Source: DATKDF01 sp963752045 (GTDB lineage: Bacteria > Acidobacteriota > Vicinamibacteria > Vicinamibacterales > SCN-69-37). Taken from it: 64,000 nt of DNA. The translations under genes were made by a program, and so were the position numbers. Shown here piece after piece: positions 28,309 through 38,107 of this stretch. The notes under the pieces were generated by a model. That model ran no database searches. It was not told where the DNA came from and worked only from the letters and a program-made list of their open reading frames with translations. Location: the NCBI GenBank assembly GCA_963752045.1, contig CAVVWN010000007.1:186001-250000 (forward strand), given 5' to 3'. Position 1 is the first letter of the stretch; every line of letters begins with the position of its first letter.

Positions 28309-30322
28309 CGTGGTCCGGGTACTCGACGAACCCGAACGTGCCTCCCGAGTCGCCGATTTCCTTCAGCGTGGCGCGCTTGAGACTGAGCCGCCCGAAGAAG
28401 CTCAGGGTGCGGTCGCGCCCGCCGATGTGCCGCCTGGCCAGCTCGACGAAACCCCGCGGGGCGATCTCGAGCACCTCCTCGATGCGCTGACCGGCGAACG
28501 ATTGTGGCCGACGGCCGGCCTCGATGCCGCCGCCGTAGCCAACGGTGGTTGCCGGAGCCTCGTCGACGGAGAGGATCACGTGCGCGCGCATGTCGCCAGG
28601 CGGTCTTGGCTGCTCGCTGAACGACGCGCGGGATACGCCGAGCTCCGCCAGCCGTCGCCGGCTCTCGTTGATGGCCGCCGGGCCGAACGGCTGCCCGGGC
28701 TTCAGCATGATGCGTTCGAGGATCGTCTCTTCCGACACCCGCTCGTTGCCGACCACCGTAATCTGCGCGACGATGGTCTGGGGCCCTTCGGTGATGTGAA
28801 ACGTCAGGTCGACGGAGGTGCCTTCGTCGGCGAACACCGGCTCGCGCGCTTCGACCCGAGCCGCGCGGAAGCCGCGGTCCTGATAGAGCGTCTCCAGATC
28901 GAGTCGGTCGAAGTAGACGGCCGCGACCGAGTACGGTTCCCCGGGCCGCGATCGCATCACGGCCCGGAGATCGGCTTCGGGAACGACCGCGCTGGCGTCG
29001 GCCGGCTCGATCGCCACGGACCGCAGCAGGCCGCGAGGCCCTTCGACGATCTCCGGATTGAGGGCGAGCCAGGCCTCGGCCGGCGTCGACCTGTCGGCGT
29101 CCTCGGTGTACTGGGGTGTCGCCTCGACCGCATAGAAACCCTGCCGCTGGTACTCCAGGGCGACGCGCTGAATCCCCTGCAGCACGCGGGCATCGTCGAC
29201 GGGATCGCCCGGCTTGACGCCAATCGCATCGCGAATCACGTCGTCGCCGAGGGCCAGTCCGGCAGGCAGATCGATACGAGCCAGGCGGTAGCGTCGCCCT
29301 CGCGTGACATGAAACGTGATGATGAGCTCGTCTCCCCGCGCCTCCCGCGTGTGGAAGACGTCGGCCTGCCGGTAGCCATCCTGCTCGAGCGCGCTGCGGA
29401 TCAACTGGTCGGCGTCCTCGAGGAGATCTTCGTCGGCGAGGCCTTCACGCCGAATCGGGACGAGGTCGTCCACGTTGCCACCAGGGCGCGCGTCTCCGGC
29501 CCACTCGACGCGAATGCGCGGCCCCGCGCCGATGATGAGCTCGAGATCGACCGCCGTGCGGTCGGCCGACTCGGTGACCTGGGGGTTCGCGAACGCGGAG
29601 TAGTAGCCGAGGCCGCTCAGCTGATCTCGCAGGCCGGCGAGCGCGCTCGAGAGCGCGCGCGGCCGATACGGGCTGCCTTCGACGGCGCCCGTCCGGTCGC
29701 GGATCTGCCGCTCGGAGAGCGGCGACTGGTTGTCGATGGTCACGCTCGCGATGCGGGCCTGCACACCGGCGTCCACGTCGATCGCGAGCGTCGCCCGTGA
29801 AGCACCGGCCGTCCGCACCGTCGCCGCCCGGGCCCGGGCACCGAGAAAGCCCTCGTCGTTGAGGGCCCGTTCGACGGCCTGCTCCACGTTGCGCAGGTTG
29901 GCGTTGGCTGGTGGCAGCCCGCCATACAGGTCGCGAACGTATCGCTGCAGGTCCGCCTCGGGCACCCCGAGCGTTCCCGCGAATGTGACCCGCTCGATCG
30001 GCAGCCTCGGCTCGAGGGCGATGGTGACGATGAGGCCGGCTGGCCCGTCGGCCACGAGCAGGCGGACGTCGTCGAAACGCGCGAGCCGCCCGAAGTGGTC
30101 CATTGTGGTACGAACGTCGACGATCGACAGCGGCCTGCCGACGGTGATCTCGACGAGGTCGCGCAACGAGCTGTCCGACTGCGGCACTCCCGCGAGCTCG
30201 ATGCGGATCTCGGCCACGGTCCGGCCCGCAAACGACGCGACCGGGTCCTGCGCGAACGCCCCGGCCGGCAGAGACGCCGCGAGCAGGCCGACGAGGAGAA
30301 CGGCAAGCGGGCGCGGACGCAT
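28022..30322 (-). CDS. Omp85-family outer-membrane protein, POTRA part (frameshifted; TamA/BamA-like)
   Basis: The N-terminal portion has a signal peptide (LAVLLVGLLAASLPAGAFAQ) and then a series of about five or six POTRA-type repeats, with typical strands such as IERVTFAGTLGVPEADLQRYV and IVAQITVVGNERVSEETILERIMLKPGQPF. Meaningful sequence ends near 28317 (GGTFGFVEY), after which the frame is nonsense to its stop. The barrel continues in another frame (27376-28308). Omp85 proteins insert barrels into the outer membrane. The start overlaps the tamB stop by one base, which favours a TamA-like role, but the number of POTRAs is more BamA-like. Confidence 0.85.
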   Translation of the reverse strand: MRPRPLAVLLVGLLAASLPAGAFAQDPVASFAGRTVAEIRIELAGVPQSDSSLRDLVEITVGRPLSIVDVRTTMDHFGRLARFDDVRLLVADGPAGLIVTIALEPRLPIERVTFAGTLGVPEADLQRYVRDLYGGLPPANANLRNVEQAVERALNDEGFLGARARAATVRTAGASRATLAIDVDAGVQARIASVTIDNQSPLSERQIRDRTGAVEGSPYRPRALSSALAGLRDQLSGLGYYSAFANPQVTESADRTAVDLELIIGAGPRIRVEWAGDARPGGNVDDLVPIRREGLADEDLLEDADQLIRSALEQDGYRQADVFHTREARGDELIITFHVTRGRRYRLARIDLPAGLALGDDVIRDAIGVKPGDPVDDARVLQGIQRVALEYQRQGFYAVEATPQYTEDADRSTPAEAWLALNPEIVEGPRGLLRSVAIEPADASAVVPEADLRAVMRSRPGEPYSVAAVYFDRLDLETLYQDRGFRAARVEAREPVFADEGTSVDLTFHITEGPQTIVAQITVVGNERVSEETILERIMLKPGQPFGPAAINESRRRLAELGVSRASFSEQPRPPGDMRAHVILSVDEAPATTVGYGGGIEAGRRPQSFAGQRIEEVLEIAPRGFVELARRHIGGRDRTLSFFGRLSLKRATLKEIGDSGGTFGFVEYPDHGGLSRTARFWQRLGDPVRPHVGAGNPDEFQLPAPGGQRRDPPPGLADRQRDRTLRAGLHQALRRAHPSGGPAGHRPALSPGAPVDAFYRRRVGQA
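28317..28319 (-). other. Probable site of the Omp85 gene frameshift
   Basis: The minus strand reads TACCCGGACC. Dropping one C gives an uninterrupted join from GFVEY to TVAYRERR in the barrel frame. The exact base cannot be fixed from one sequence. Confidence 0.6.
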
Positions 30323-33300
30323 CAGAAGACGTACCGTATCCGAAAGTCGAGCGCGAAGGTCCGATCTTCGTTGCGGGACAGCACCCAGGACAGCCGGTCG
30401 CTCTGATCGTATTCGAGCAGGATGACTTCGTATTCGGCAGAGCTGTTGAGCGCGCGCGAGTACGTCAGAAACACGCGGCTCGAGATGCGTTTCCCGAGCG
30501 TGATGCGAGCCGTCGGGTTGAGCTGCTGCAGCGTGGCCTCGTCGCCGAGAAGCGGCGTAATCGCAATCGTGTCGATCGGCACCGCCTGCTGCACGACCCG
30601 CTGCACGCCGCTCGTGATCGGCGAGGCCAGCACCTGCGCGGCCGCCGTCCGAAGCAGCATCGCCTGCGCCTGCTGCGGCGACTGCAGCGACCGCTGCTCC
30701 ACCTGGCCGAGGTCCGGAAGCTCGCCGAACATCAGCCCGAGAATGTCGATGTCGCTCGCGAGCGGCGGGTCGGACGTGAGCGTCGGCACGAACGAGTCCT
30801 TCGTGCCGGTCACGCGCAGGTCCACCTGGTACGTCTGCCCGGGAATGCGCACGCGCGTGACGAGCTCGACGTCGAAGTACGGATCGAACCCGGACCCGCC
30901 GCCCTGGAAGTCCACCACGCCGCGCTGGACGATGTAGCGGTTCCCGGAAAAGAAGAGCTCGCCCTGGTCGATCGACACCCCTCCGACCAGCTGCGGCCGG
31001 TCCACCGTGCCGGAAAACAGCAGGTCCGCGCTCGCCCAGATCGTCGCATCCGGAAGACGGATGACGGGTTCGGGCAGCCGGCTCGCCACCACGCGCACGT
31101 CGAAGACCAGCGGGAAGCCGGTCGGCTGGGACGGCGCATCAGGCAGCCCCCGTTCACCGCCAATCTGGCCGGATGCCGCCGACAGGTAGCCGAGGAGTCC
31201 CGCGCCCGGATCCAGCGGGACGCGGTAGTTTGCGCGCAGCACATCGACGGTGCCCGAGAGACGCGGCGCCTCGGGCGGGCCCGTGAGCGACAGATCGGCG
31301 TTGAGCGTGGAGCGCAGGCCCTCGGGATAGCGCAGGTTCATCGCCGTGCCGGTCGCGCGCACGTTGAACTCGGAGATCGCCGTGCCCTCGAGCAGAATCG
31401 CGCCGCCGAACCGCACCTGCCCGTCACCGAGCCGTCCGCCGAGCGCATCGAGGTTCACGCCGGTGCGGTCGAAGACGATCACGCCGTTGACGTCCGTCAG
31501 GCTCTGCGCGAAGGCGCTGTGGCGGATACGCCCGTCGGTGATCTGCGCCTGCCCCCCAAGGCGATAGCCGTCGAGCGGCCCTTCGAGGTTCGCCCGCAAC
31601 GACGCGGCACCGGTCGCCCGCACGTCGGGAAAAAACAGCTGCAGAATCGTGAGGCTGGCATCGCCGTCGAGCCGGACGTTGACGTCGGAGGTCTCAAGGT
31701 CCACGCCGCCCGACAGCGCCAGACTCGTGTCGGTGCCCGTCAGGCGCAGTTCGTCGATCGCAAAGCGGTTGTCGACGAACGACAGCCGGACCGGTCCGTC
31801 GTTGCTGAGCGTGAACTGCAGCAGCGTCAGGCTGGCCTCGTCGAGCGTGGCCGTCACGCCGAGCGACTCGACGGTGGCGAGCGGACCCTCGACGTGGATG
31901 CGGCCGGTGGCCGTGGCGACGGCGTAGCCGGCCAGCTCGGGCCCGAAGAACCGGATGTACGGATCGAGCGAGGTCTCGAAGAACGACAGGTCGAGTACCG
32001 CGTCGGAACCCTCGGTGAGCGAGACGCGACCCGACCCGCTGATCGTCCCAAGCGGCGAGGTCGCGAGGAAGTTGTCGATCGTCATGGCGTCGCCGCGCAC
32101 CGTCAGCCGGGCGCTGACCTGCCCGACGAACTCGTCCCCGACGTAGAGGTCGGGAACGACCGGCGTGAACTCGTAGGTCGGGTCGTCGAACGATCCGCCA
32201 CCGGTGGCCGTGAAGTGCATCACGCCGGTGAACGGCGCGCGCTCGAGCTTGAAGTTGTCGAGCGACTCGACCGGAATCTGTCCGCCGTCGGCGTCGAAGT
32301 CGTAGGTGTTGTCCCAGCCGATGTGCGCGGCCCCGCGCACCCTGCCGCCGCCCTTGTCCATCTCGATGCCGCGGATTTGCAGGCCGTCGCCCTCGAACTC
32401 GAGCTCACCCGTCACCCAGGCGAACCGTTCGCCCCAGGCCTCGCCGGGCTCGATGCGCAACCGGCCGGAGCCAACCGGTCCGCGGTACGGCCCGCTCAGG
32501 GCCAGGTCGACCTCGGACACGATGCCGTCCACCGACCAGTCGTCGAGACCGAACGCGTGACGAAGATCGGACAGCGGCCAGCCCGTCAGCCGGAACCGGG
32601 CATCGATCTCCTCGCTGCCGTCGTCGCGGAAGCCGAGGGCAAAGCGGCCGTCGGTGCGAATCGTGCCGCCAGTCGCGCTTCGGACCGAGCCGTCGCTGAT
32701 CTCGACGAAGCCGCCTTCGACCACGAGGTCACCGGTCGCGTCACCCCACTCGACGTCCCACGCCCGCAGCGCCTCGCTCACGAACCGTCCCGTGACGCGC
32801 GGGCGCGAAAACAGCCCGGTCATGCGGCCGTCGAACGTCCCCCGGCCGCCAACCTCAATCGCCTTCGTGGGCGACCCGCGCGACGTCAGCACGGCGGCGA
32901 GCAGCCGATCGCTTTCCTGCCATTCCCGGCTCGTGGCCCGGAAGGCGATGTCGGCCTCCCCGCCGCCGGACCTGCCGCTGAACGAGACGTACGTCGTCGG
33001 CGTGGCCGCCCAGCTCTCGTCGAAGTGGAGGCCCGACGGATCGAATCGATATCGGATCTCTCCGGCTGCCGGAAACGGCCCGAGGGGTGCCGCTCCGTCG
33101 AACGGCCTGACGGTCGGCGGCCGGATGTACGGTTCGTCGGGGACCGTGGCGCTGGCAATGCGCACGCCCGCAGGCGCGGCAATCGTCGTCAGGCCCTCGC
33201 CCGTCAGGCCCTCGCCGAACCGGCCGTTCGGCCAGCTCATCGAGGCGTTCCCCGTCAGCCGGCCGCGCGGATCGAGGCCGCCGAGATCGACCCGCGCGCC

Positions 33301-34491
33301 AAGCGCCAGAAGGTCCACGCCCGTGTAGTCCGCGCTGAACGTCGCCGTCGCTCCGCCCGGCGATCCGAGCGGGGCCAGGCCGTAGGCGAGCGTCATGTCT
33401 CCGCCGTAGAAACCAGCGTCGGCGCGGTGCACGCGGAAGCTCTCCGGCAGCCAGGTGAGCGAGCCACGCAGGTTCCGGAAATCGAAGCCGTTGACGCCGG
33501 CGAGCGCGCTCGAGAAGTCGCCCGAGAGTTCGCGGCCCTCCTTGAAGACGTGGAAGAACCCGTTGAACCGGCCCTGGCCGCTGAACACCCAATCCTGGCT
33601 CGCGAAGAACAGCTCGCGCATCCGCGGAAAATCGATCGTGGACTGCACGTCGTAACGCTGCTCCGGCCAGTTGCCGAAGTCGACGACGCCCGTGATGCTC
33701 GACCGCGCGCCGTCCGTATCGAGGTCGATCTGATGCAGGCGGACGAGCGAGCCGTCGATCGTGAAGCGCGTCCTGAAGTTCGCCCACATCGGCAGGAAAT
33801 CGATGATGCGCACCGTGCCGTCCGAGAACCGCGCGGTGCCGTCATAGCGCCCGTACGCCCGGTTGCGAACCACGCTCACGTCGAGGTTCGGCGCCACGAC
33901 GCTCCAGGGAGCCCCATGGTCGTCGTAGGTGAACTGGCCATCGAGCGCGTGCACGAAATGAACGCGGGTGCGCACGATCGGTGGCCGATCCGAGGGCGGA
34001 CCGCCGCCACCGGTGCGAAGCCTCGGCAGGTTGTGACGGCCGTCGGCCCACCGTTCGATGACCATGTCCCAGTCGGTCATCGTCACCTCGAGGACGATCT
34101 CGTTACTCCAGAGCGCGGACCAGTTGATGTGCACGCCGATCCGGCGCGCGGTGAGAAATGGCCGATCGGCCGGGTCGAGCCCCTCGATGACGAGGTCCTC
34201 GATCACGAAGTCCCCCGGCGTGATCTTGGCCGAGATGCTGCCGATGCGCATCGGCCGCTCGAGAAACCGGCTGCCCTCGCGCTCGGCGAGCGCGCGCACG
34301 TCGACGAAGGGGATCCGCGCCAGATCGATCGTGAAGAACGCGACGACCAGCGCAGCCACCATCGCCGCGCCAATTTCCAGCGCTCGGCGGGTCCACCGTC
34401 CGAGCGCGCGCCGCTTGCGGCCCCGGACGCGCGGCGGCGTCTCGCCGGGCGCTGGAGGATCGGGCGGATGCGACGTGTGGGCCCCGCTCAC
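30322..34491 (-). CDS. tamB: TamB-like translocation and assembly module protein
   Basis: A 1389-residue inner-membrane-anchored protein. It has a Pro/Arg-rich cytosolic start, one transmembrane helix (IGAAMVAALVVAFFTIDLA, about residues 38-57), then an AsmA-like beginning (MRIGSISAKITPGDFVIEDLVIEGLD) and a very long repetitive beta-strand region that would form a hydrophobic groove spanning the periplasm. The C-terminal TamB/DUF490 domain (about residues 1000-1389) includes TGTAMNLRYPEGLRSTLNADLSLTG and GVVDFQGGGSGFDPYFDVELVTRV. TamB-type proteins support outer-membrane protein insertion or lipid transport to the outer membrane. The stop shares one base with the start of the Omp85 gene, forming a TAM-like pair. 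Confidence 0.93.
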   Translation of the reverse strand: MSGAHTSHPPDPPAPGETPPRVRGRKRRALGRWTRRALEIGAAMVAALVVAFFTIDLARIPFVDVRALAEREGSRFLERPMRIGSISAKITPGDFVIEDLVIEGLDPADRPFLTARRIGVHINWSALWSNEIVLEVTMTDWDMVIERWADGRHNLPRLRTGGGGPPSDRPPIVRTRVHFVHALDGQFTYDDHGAPWSVVAPNLDVSVVRNRAYGRYDGTARFSDGTVRIIDFLPMWANFRTRFTIDGSLVRLHQIDLDTDGARSSITGVVDFGNWPEQRYDVQSTIDFPRMRELFFASQDWVFSGQGRFNGFFHVFKEGRELSGDFSSALAGVNGFDFRNLRGSLTWLPESFRVHRADAGFYGGDMTLAYGLAPLGSPGGATATFSADYTGVDLLALGARVDLGGLDPRGRLTGNASMSWPNGRFGEGLTGEGLTTIAAPAGVRIASATVPDEPYIRPPTVRPFDGAAPLGPFPAAGEIRYRFDPSGLHFDESWAATPTTYVSFSGRSGGGEADIAFRATSREWQESDRLLAAVLTSRGSPTKAIEVGGRGTFDGRMTGLFSRPRVTGRFVSEALRAWDVEWGDATGDLVVEGGFVEISDGSVRSATGGTIRTDGRFALGFRDDGSEEIDARFRLTGWPLSDLRHAFGLDDWSVDGIVSEVDLALSGPYRGPVGSGRLRIEPGEAWGERFAWVTGELEFEGDGLQIRGIEMDKGGGRVRGAAHIGWDNTYDFDADGGQIPVESLDNFKLERAPFTGVMHFTATGGGSFDDPTYEFTPVVPDLYVGDEFVGQVSARLTVRGDAMTIDNFLATSPLGTISGSGRVSLTEGSDAVLDLSFFETSLDPYIRFFGPELAGYAVATATGRIHVEGPLATVESLGVTATLDEASLTLLQFTLSNDGPVRLSFVDNRFAIDELRLTGTDTSLALSGGVDLETSDVNVRLDGDASLTILQLFFPDVRATGAASLRANLEGPLDGYRLGGQAQITDGRIRHSAFAQSLTDVNGVIVFDRTGVNLDALGGRLGDGQVRFGGAILLEGTAISEFNVRATGTAMNLRYPEGLRSTLNADLSLTGPPEAPRLSGTVDVLRANYRVPLDPGAGLLGYLSAASGQIGGERGLPDAPSQPTGFPLVFDVRVVASRLPEPVIRLPDATIWASADLLFSGTVDRPQLVGGVSIDQGELFFSGNRYIVQRGVVDFQGGGSGFDPYFDVELVTRVRIPGQTYQVDLRVTGTKDSFVPTLTSDPPLASDIDILGLMFGELPDLGQVEQRSLQSPQQAQAMLLRTAAAQVLASPITSGVQRVVQQAVPIDTIAITPLLGDEATLQQLNPTARITLGKRISSRVFLTYSRALNSSAEYEVILLEYDQSDRLSWVLSRNEDRTFALDFRIRYVF

Positions 34492-34517
34492 AGTTCCAGC
34501 TTAACCGACCGGCGCGC

Positions 34518-35033
34518 CTACTCGACCACGACGAGCAGACGCCCGGCCTCCACCGAAACGCCCTCGACGACGGCCACCTCGGTGACGCGGCCGGCGCGGA
34601 CCGCCGTGAGCTCGTTCTCCATCTTCATGGCCTCGACGACGACCAGGCCCTGTCGAACCGCAACCTCGTCGCCGGCCTTGACGAGCACGCGAACAACCCG
34701 CCCCGGCATCGGCGCCACCACCCGCTGCGCCCCGGAGCTGCTGGCCTGGTCGGCCCCCAACCGCCGGTACCGGCGGCCGTCGACGAGCGCCCCCACCACG
34801 ACATGCGGAAACTCGACGATCCACTCACCCCCGGGGAGCCCGGTGAGCGCGGCGTCGACGACTCCGCGATCGGCGGTGATGAGCGACAGGCCGAGGTCGG
34901 TTGGACGCGCGTCGAGCTCGACCGAAACGTCGTCGACGGCGACGCGGAATCGACCTCCCGAGCCGTCGGCCGGGCCGATCGGCTCGACGGAGACCTTGCG
35001 GAGCCGGCCGGCGACCTCCACCTCGAAGGTCAC
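34518..35033 (-). CDS. Biotin carboxyl carrier protein of an acyl-CoA carboxylase
   Basis: A 171-residue protein. The C-terminal 70 residues are a biotinyl domain: APMPGRVVRVLVKAGDEVAVRQGLVVVEAMKMENEL, in which the Lys of EAMKMEN is the biotin site. The N-terminal 95 residues form the extra domain typical of carriers in propionyl- or methylmalonyl-type carboxylases. The protein shuttles carboxybiotin between the biotin carboxylase and the carboxyltransferase encoded just upstream. Its ATG overlaps the biotin carboxylase stop by four bases. The substrate cannot be told from this subunit. Confidence 0.9.
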   Translation of the reverse strand: MTFEVEVAGRLRKVSVEPIGPADGSGGRFRVAVDDVSVELDARPTDLGLSLITADRGVVDAALTGLPGGEWIVEFPHVVVGALVDGRRYRRLGADQASSSGAQRVVAPMPGRVVRVLVKAGDEVAVRQGLVVVEAMKMENELTAVRAGRVTEVAVVEGVSVEAGRLLVVVE

Positions 35034-36541
35034 GAGCGTACCCCGTCAAGCCTTGCCGCGCGGCGCCAGGCCCCGCCGGTGCCAGCGTCGCTCGCCGCGG
35101 CCCCATGCGCGCGGAACCAGGTGCCGAGCGCGGCGGCCATCGCCGCATGTCGCTCGTCGTCTTCGGTCGGTTCGATGAAGAGCCGGCCCTTCCGCTCGGC
35201 GAGAATCCGGTCGAGGTACGTCGTGTCGAACCGGCCTTCGAGGAACTCCGGCTGGTGCACCACCCACTGGAAGAACGGCACCGTCGTTCGTACGCCCACG
35301 ACGCGGTATTCGTCGAGCGCCCGCGTGAGCCGGTTGGTGGCTTCGTCGCGCGTCTCGCCCCAGGCGACGAGCTTGGCGATCATCGAGTCGTAGAAGACCG
35401 GGATGTCGAACCCGGCGGCGACGCCTCGGTCATCTCGGATGCCGGGGCCGCTCGGTGTCGACAGCGCGCGCACCAGGCCCGGCGACGGCATGAAGCCGCG
35501 GTCCGGATCCTCGGCGTAGATCCGGCACTCGATGGCGTGCCCGCGCGGCGTGAGCGCCCGCTCGGGCGCGACCGTCAGGGGCTCGCCCCGCGCGATGCGC
35601 AGCTGCCACTGCACCAGGTCGACGCCGGTGACCATCTCGGTGACCGGGTGCTCGACCTGGAGCCGCGTGTTCATTTCGAGGAAATAGAACTGGCCGTCGG
35701 CGTCGAGCAGGAACTCGATGGTCCCTGCGCTCCGATACCCGACCTCGCGCGCGATGCGCGCCGCGCATTCGGCCATCGCGGCACGCGTCTCCGCCGCGAG
35801 CACGGGCGACGGGGACTCCTCGACGACCTTCTGGTGCCGGCGCTGGATCGAGCACTCGCGCTCGACGAACGGCACGACCGTGCCATGGTGATCGGCGAGC
35901 AGCTGAATCTCGACGTGTCGCGGCGTGACGAGCCGGCGTTCGAGATAGACGGCCGCGTCGCCGAAGGCCGACTGGGCTTCGGACCGAGCCGTGCGAATCG
36001 CCGCGAAAAGCCCGGCCGGATCGGCCACGGTCCGCATGCCCTTGCCGCCGCCACCGGCCACCGCCTTGACGAGCAGCGGATACCCGATGCGCAGGGCCTC
36101 GGCCGCGATTGTGGCCTCCGGCGCATCGGCCGCGAACGGCTCGACCAGCCCCGGCACCACGGGAACACCGGCCGCCATGGCCACCTGGCGGGCCGCCGTC
36201 TTGCTGCCCATTCGCGCGATGGCCTCGGGCGTCGGTCCCACGAAGGTGAGGCCGGCGGCTCCGCACGCCGCCGCGAAGTCCTCGTTCTCGGCAAGAAAGC
36301 CGTACCCGGGATGCACGAGCGTCGCGCCGGCCTTCCGGGCCACGTCGACGATTGCGTCGATCCGCAGGTAGCTTTCCGACGCCGGGCTCGGACCGAGATG
36401 CCAGGCCTCATCGGCCAGCCGCACGTGGAGCGCCGTGCGGTCGCAGTCGGAGTACACCGCCACCGTGCCAAGCCCGAGCTCGCGGCACGCGCGGATGATG
36501 CGGACGGCGATCTCGCCCCGGTTGGCGATGAGGACCTTCAT
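35030..36541 (-). CDS. accC: Biotin carboxylase subunit of an acyl-CoA carboxylase
   Basis: A 503-residue ATP-grasp enzyme that carboxylates biotin with bicarbonate and ATP. It starts MKVLIANRGEIAVRIIRAC, the universal N-terminus of the family, which fixes the start at 36541. Further motifs are HPGYGFLAEN, the glycine-rich ATP lid KAVAGGGGKGMR, the metal-binding EMNTRLQVEHPVTEMVTG and HAIECRIYAEDP. Somewhat longer than housekeeping AccC (about 450), with a C-terminal extension common in propionyl/methylcrotonyl-type complexes. It is flanked by a carboxyltransferase gene (one-base overlap) and a carrier gene, so the complex is built from three separate chains. The label accC refers to the family. 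Confidence 0.93.
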   Translation of the reverse strand: MKVLIANRGEIAVRIIRACRELGLGTVAVYSDCDRTALHVRLADEAWHLGPSPASESYLRIDAIVDVARKAGATLVHPGYGFLAENEDFAAACGAAGLTFVGPTPEAIARMGSKTAARQVAMAAGVPVVPGLVEPFAADAPEATIAAEALRIGYPLLVKAVAGGGGKGMRTVADPAGLFAAIRTARSEAQSAFGDAAVYLERRLVTPRHVEIQLLADHHGTVVPFVERECSIQRRHQKVVEESPSPVLAAETRAAMAECAARIAREVGYRSAGTIEFLLDADGQFYFLEMNTRLQVEHPVTEMVTGVDLVQWQLRIARGEPLTVAPERALTPRGHAIECRIYAEDPDRGFMPSPGLVRALSTPSGPGIRDDRGVAAGFDIPVFYDSMIAKLVAWGETRDEATNRLTRALDEYRVVGVRTTVPFFQWVVHQPEFLEGRFDTTYLDRILAERKGRLFIEPTEDDERHAAMAAALGTWFRAHGAAASDAGTGGAWRRAARLDGVRS

Positions 36542-38082
36542 CAGAGCGGGATGTTCCCGTGTTTCTTCGGCGGATTCTTCGCGCGCTTGTTGTCGCAACT
36601 GGCCAGCGCGGCGACGAGCTTCGCCCGCGTCATTCGCGGGTGGATGATCTCGTCGACGAATCCCCGCGCCGCCGCGATGAACGGGTTGGCCAGCTTCTCG
36701 CGGTACTCGGCGACGAGCCTGGCGCGGAGCGCAGCCGGGTCGGCGGCCTCGGACAGCTCACGCTTGTACAGGATGTTGACCGCGCCCTCCGGCCCCATCA
36801 CCGCAATCTCCGCCGTCGGAAACGCGTAGTTGAAGTCCGTCCGGATGTGCTTGCTCGCCATCACGCAGTAGGCGCCGCCATACGCCTTGCGGGTGATGAC
36901 GGTGATCTTCGGCACCGTCGCTTCCGCGAAGGCGTAGAGCAGCTTGGCGCCCGCGCGGATGATGCCGCCGTGCTCCTGCTGCACACCCGGCAGGAATCCC
37001 GGCACGTCTTCGAAGGTGATGAGCGGAATGTTGAACGCGTCGCAGAACCGGACGAACCGCGCGCCCTTGACCGAGGAGTTGATGTCGAGCACGCCGGCAA
37101 GCACGGACGGCTGGTTGGCGACGATGCCGACCGGCCGCCCTCCGAGCCGCGCAAACCCCACCACGATGTTGCCGGCGTAGTGCCGGTGCACCTCCAGAAA
37201 CGCGCCGTCGTCGACCACGGCATGGATGAGGTCGAGGATGTCGTACGGCTGATTGGGCTGTTCGGGCACGAGGTTGTCGAGCGCGGGATCTTCCCGGTCG
37301 ACCGGGTCCGCGGTGGCCCGGCGCGGTGGGTCGTCCAGGTTGTTGGAGGGCAGGTACCCGATGAGCTCCCGGATCAGCTGGATGCACGCCCGGTCGTCGG
37401 GCACGGCAAAGTGCGCGACGCCGCTCTTCGCGTTGTGCGTCATCGCGCCGCCGAGCTCCTCTTTCGTGACCTCCTCGTGCGTCACCGTCCGGATGACGTC
37501 CGGTCCGGTGACGAACATGTAGCTCGACCCGTCCACCATGACGTTGAAGTCGGTGATGGCCGGCGAGTAGACGGCGCCGCCGGCACACGGGCCCATGATG
37601 GCCGAGATCTGCGGCACGACGCCGGACGCAAGCGTGTTCCGCAGGAAGATGTCGGCGTAGCCGCCGAGCGACAGCACGCCTTCCTGAATCCGCGCGCCGC
37701 CCGAGTCGTTCAGGCCGACGATGGGCGCGCCCATCCGCATGGCCATGTCCATCACCTTGACGATCTTCGCGGCGTTGGTCTCCGAGAGCGACCCGCCGAA
37801 CACGGTGAAGTCCTGGGCGAACGTGTAGACGGGTCGGCCGTCCACGCGCCCGTGGCCGGCAACGACGCCGTCGCCAGGCACGACCTCCGCGTCCATGCCG
37901 AAGTCGCGACACCGGTGCGTGACGAGCTTGTCGATCTCCTCGAACGTGCCGGGATCGAACAGCAGCTCGACGCGTTCGCGAGCCGTGAGCTTGCCGGCGT
38001 CATGCTGGCGGCGCAGCCGCTCCTCGCCGCCGCCGAGCTCGGCCAGCCGCTCGAGTTCTGCGAGTCGTTCCTCAGGATTCAT
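36541..38082 (-). CDS. Acyl-CoA carboxylase carboxyltransferase subunit (PccB/MmdA-like)
   Basis: A 513-residue carboxyltransferase with both N- and C-terminal crotonase-fold halves in one chain. Motifs: VYTFAQDFTVFGGSLSE, LNDSGGARIQEGV, MGPCAGGAVYSPAITDF (oxyanion hole region), QPSVLAGVLDI, and VPGFLPGVQQEHGGIIRAGAKLLYAF, the CoA/biotin-binding stretch of propionyl-CoA carboxylase beta chains. It moves the carboxyl group from biotin to an acyl-CoA, probably propionyl-CoA, giving methylmalonyl-CoA. It lacks the zinc finger of AccD, so housekeeping acetyl-CoA carboxylase is less likely. It heads the carboxylase trio, 25 bases after the aldolase gene. Confidence 0.92.
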   Translation of the reverse strand: MNPEERLAELERLAELGGGEERLRRQHDAGKLTARERVELLFDPGTFEEIDKLVTHRCRDFGMDAEVVPGDGVVAGHGRVDGRPVYTFAQDFTVFGGSLSETNAAKIVKVMDMAMRMGAPIVGLNDSGGARIQEGVLSLGGYADIFLRNTLASGVVPQISAIMGPCAGGAVYSPAITDFNVMVDGSSYMFVTGPDVIRTVTHEEVTKEELGGAMTHNAKSGVAHFAVPDDRACIQLIRELIGYLPSNNLDDPPRRATADPVDREDPALDNLVPEQPNQPYDILDLIHAVVDDGAFLEVHRHYAGNIVVGFARLGGRPVGIVANQPSVLAGVLDINSSVKGARFVRFCDAFNIPLITFEDVPGFLPGVQQEHGGIIRAGAKLLYAFAEATVPKITVITRKAYGGAYCVMASKHIRTDFNYAFPTAEIAVMGPEGAVNILYKRELSEAADPAALRARLVAEYREKLANPFIAAARGFVDEIIHPRMTRAKLVAALASCDNKRAKNPPKKHGNIPL

Positions 38083-38107
38083 GGCATCTGCCGGGTGCGC
38101 TCACCCG

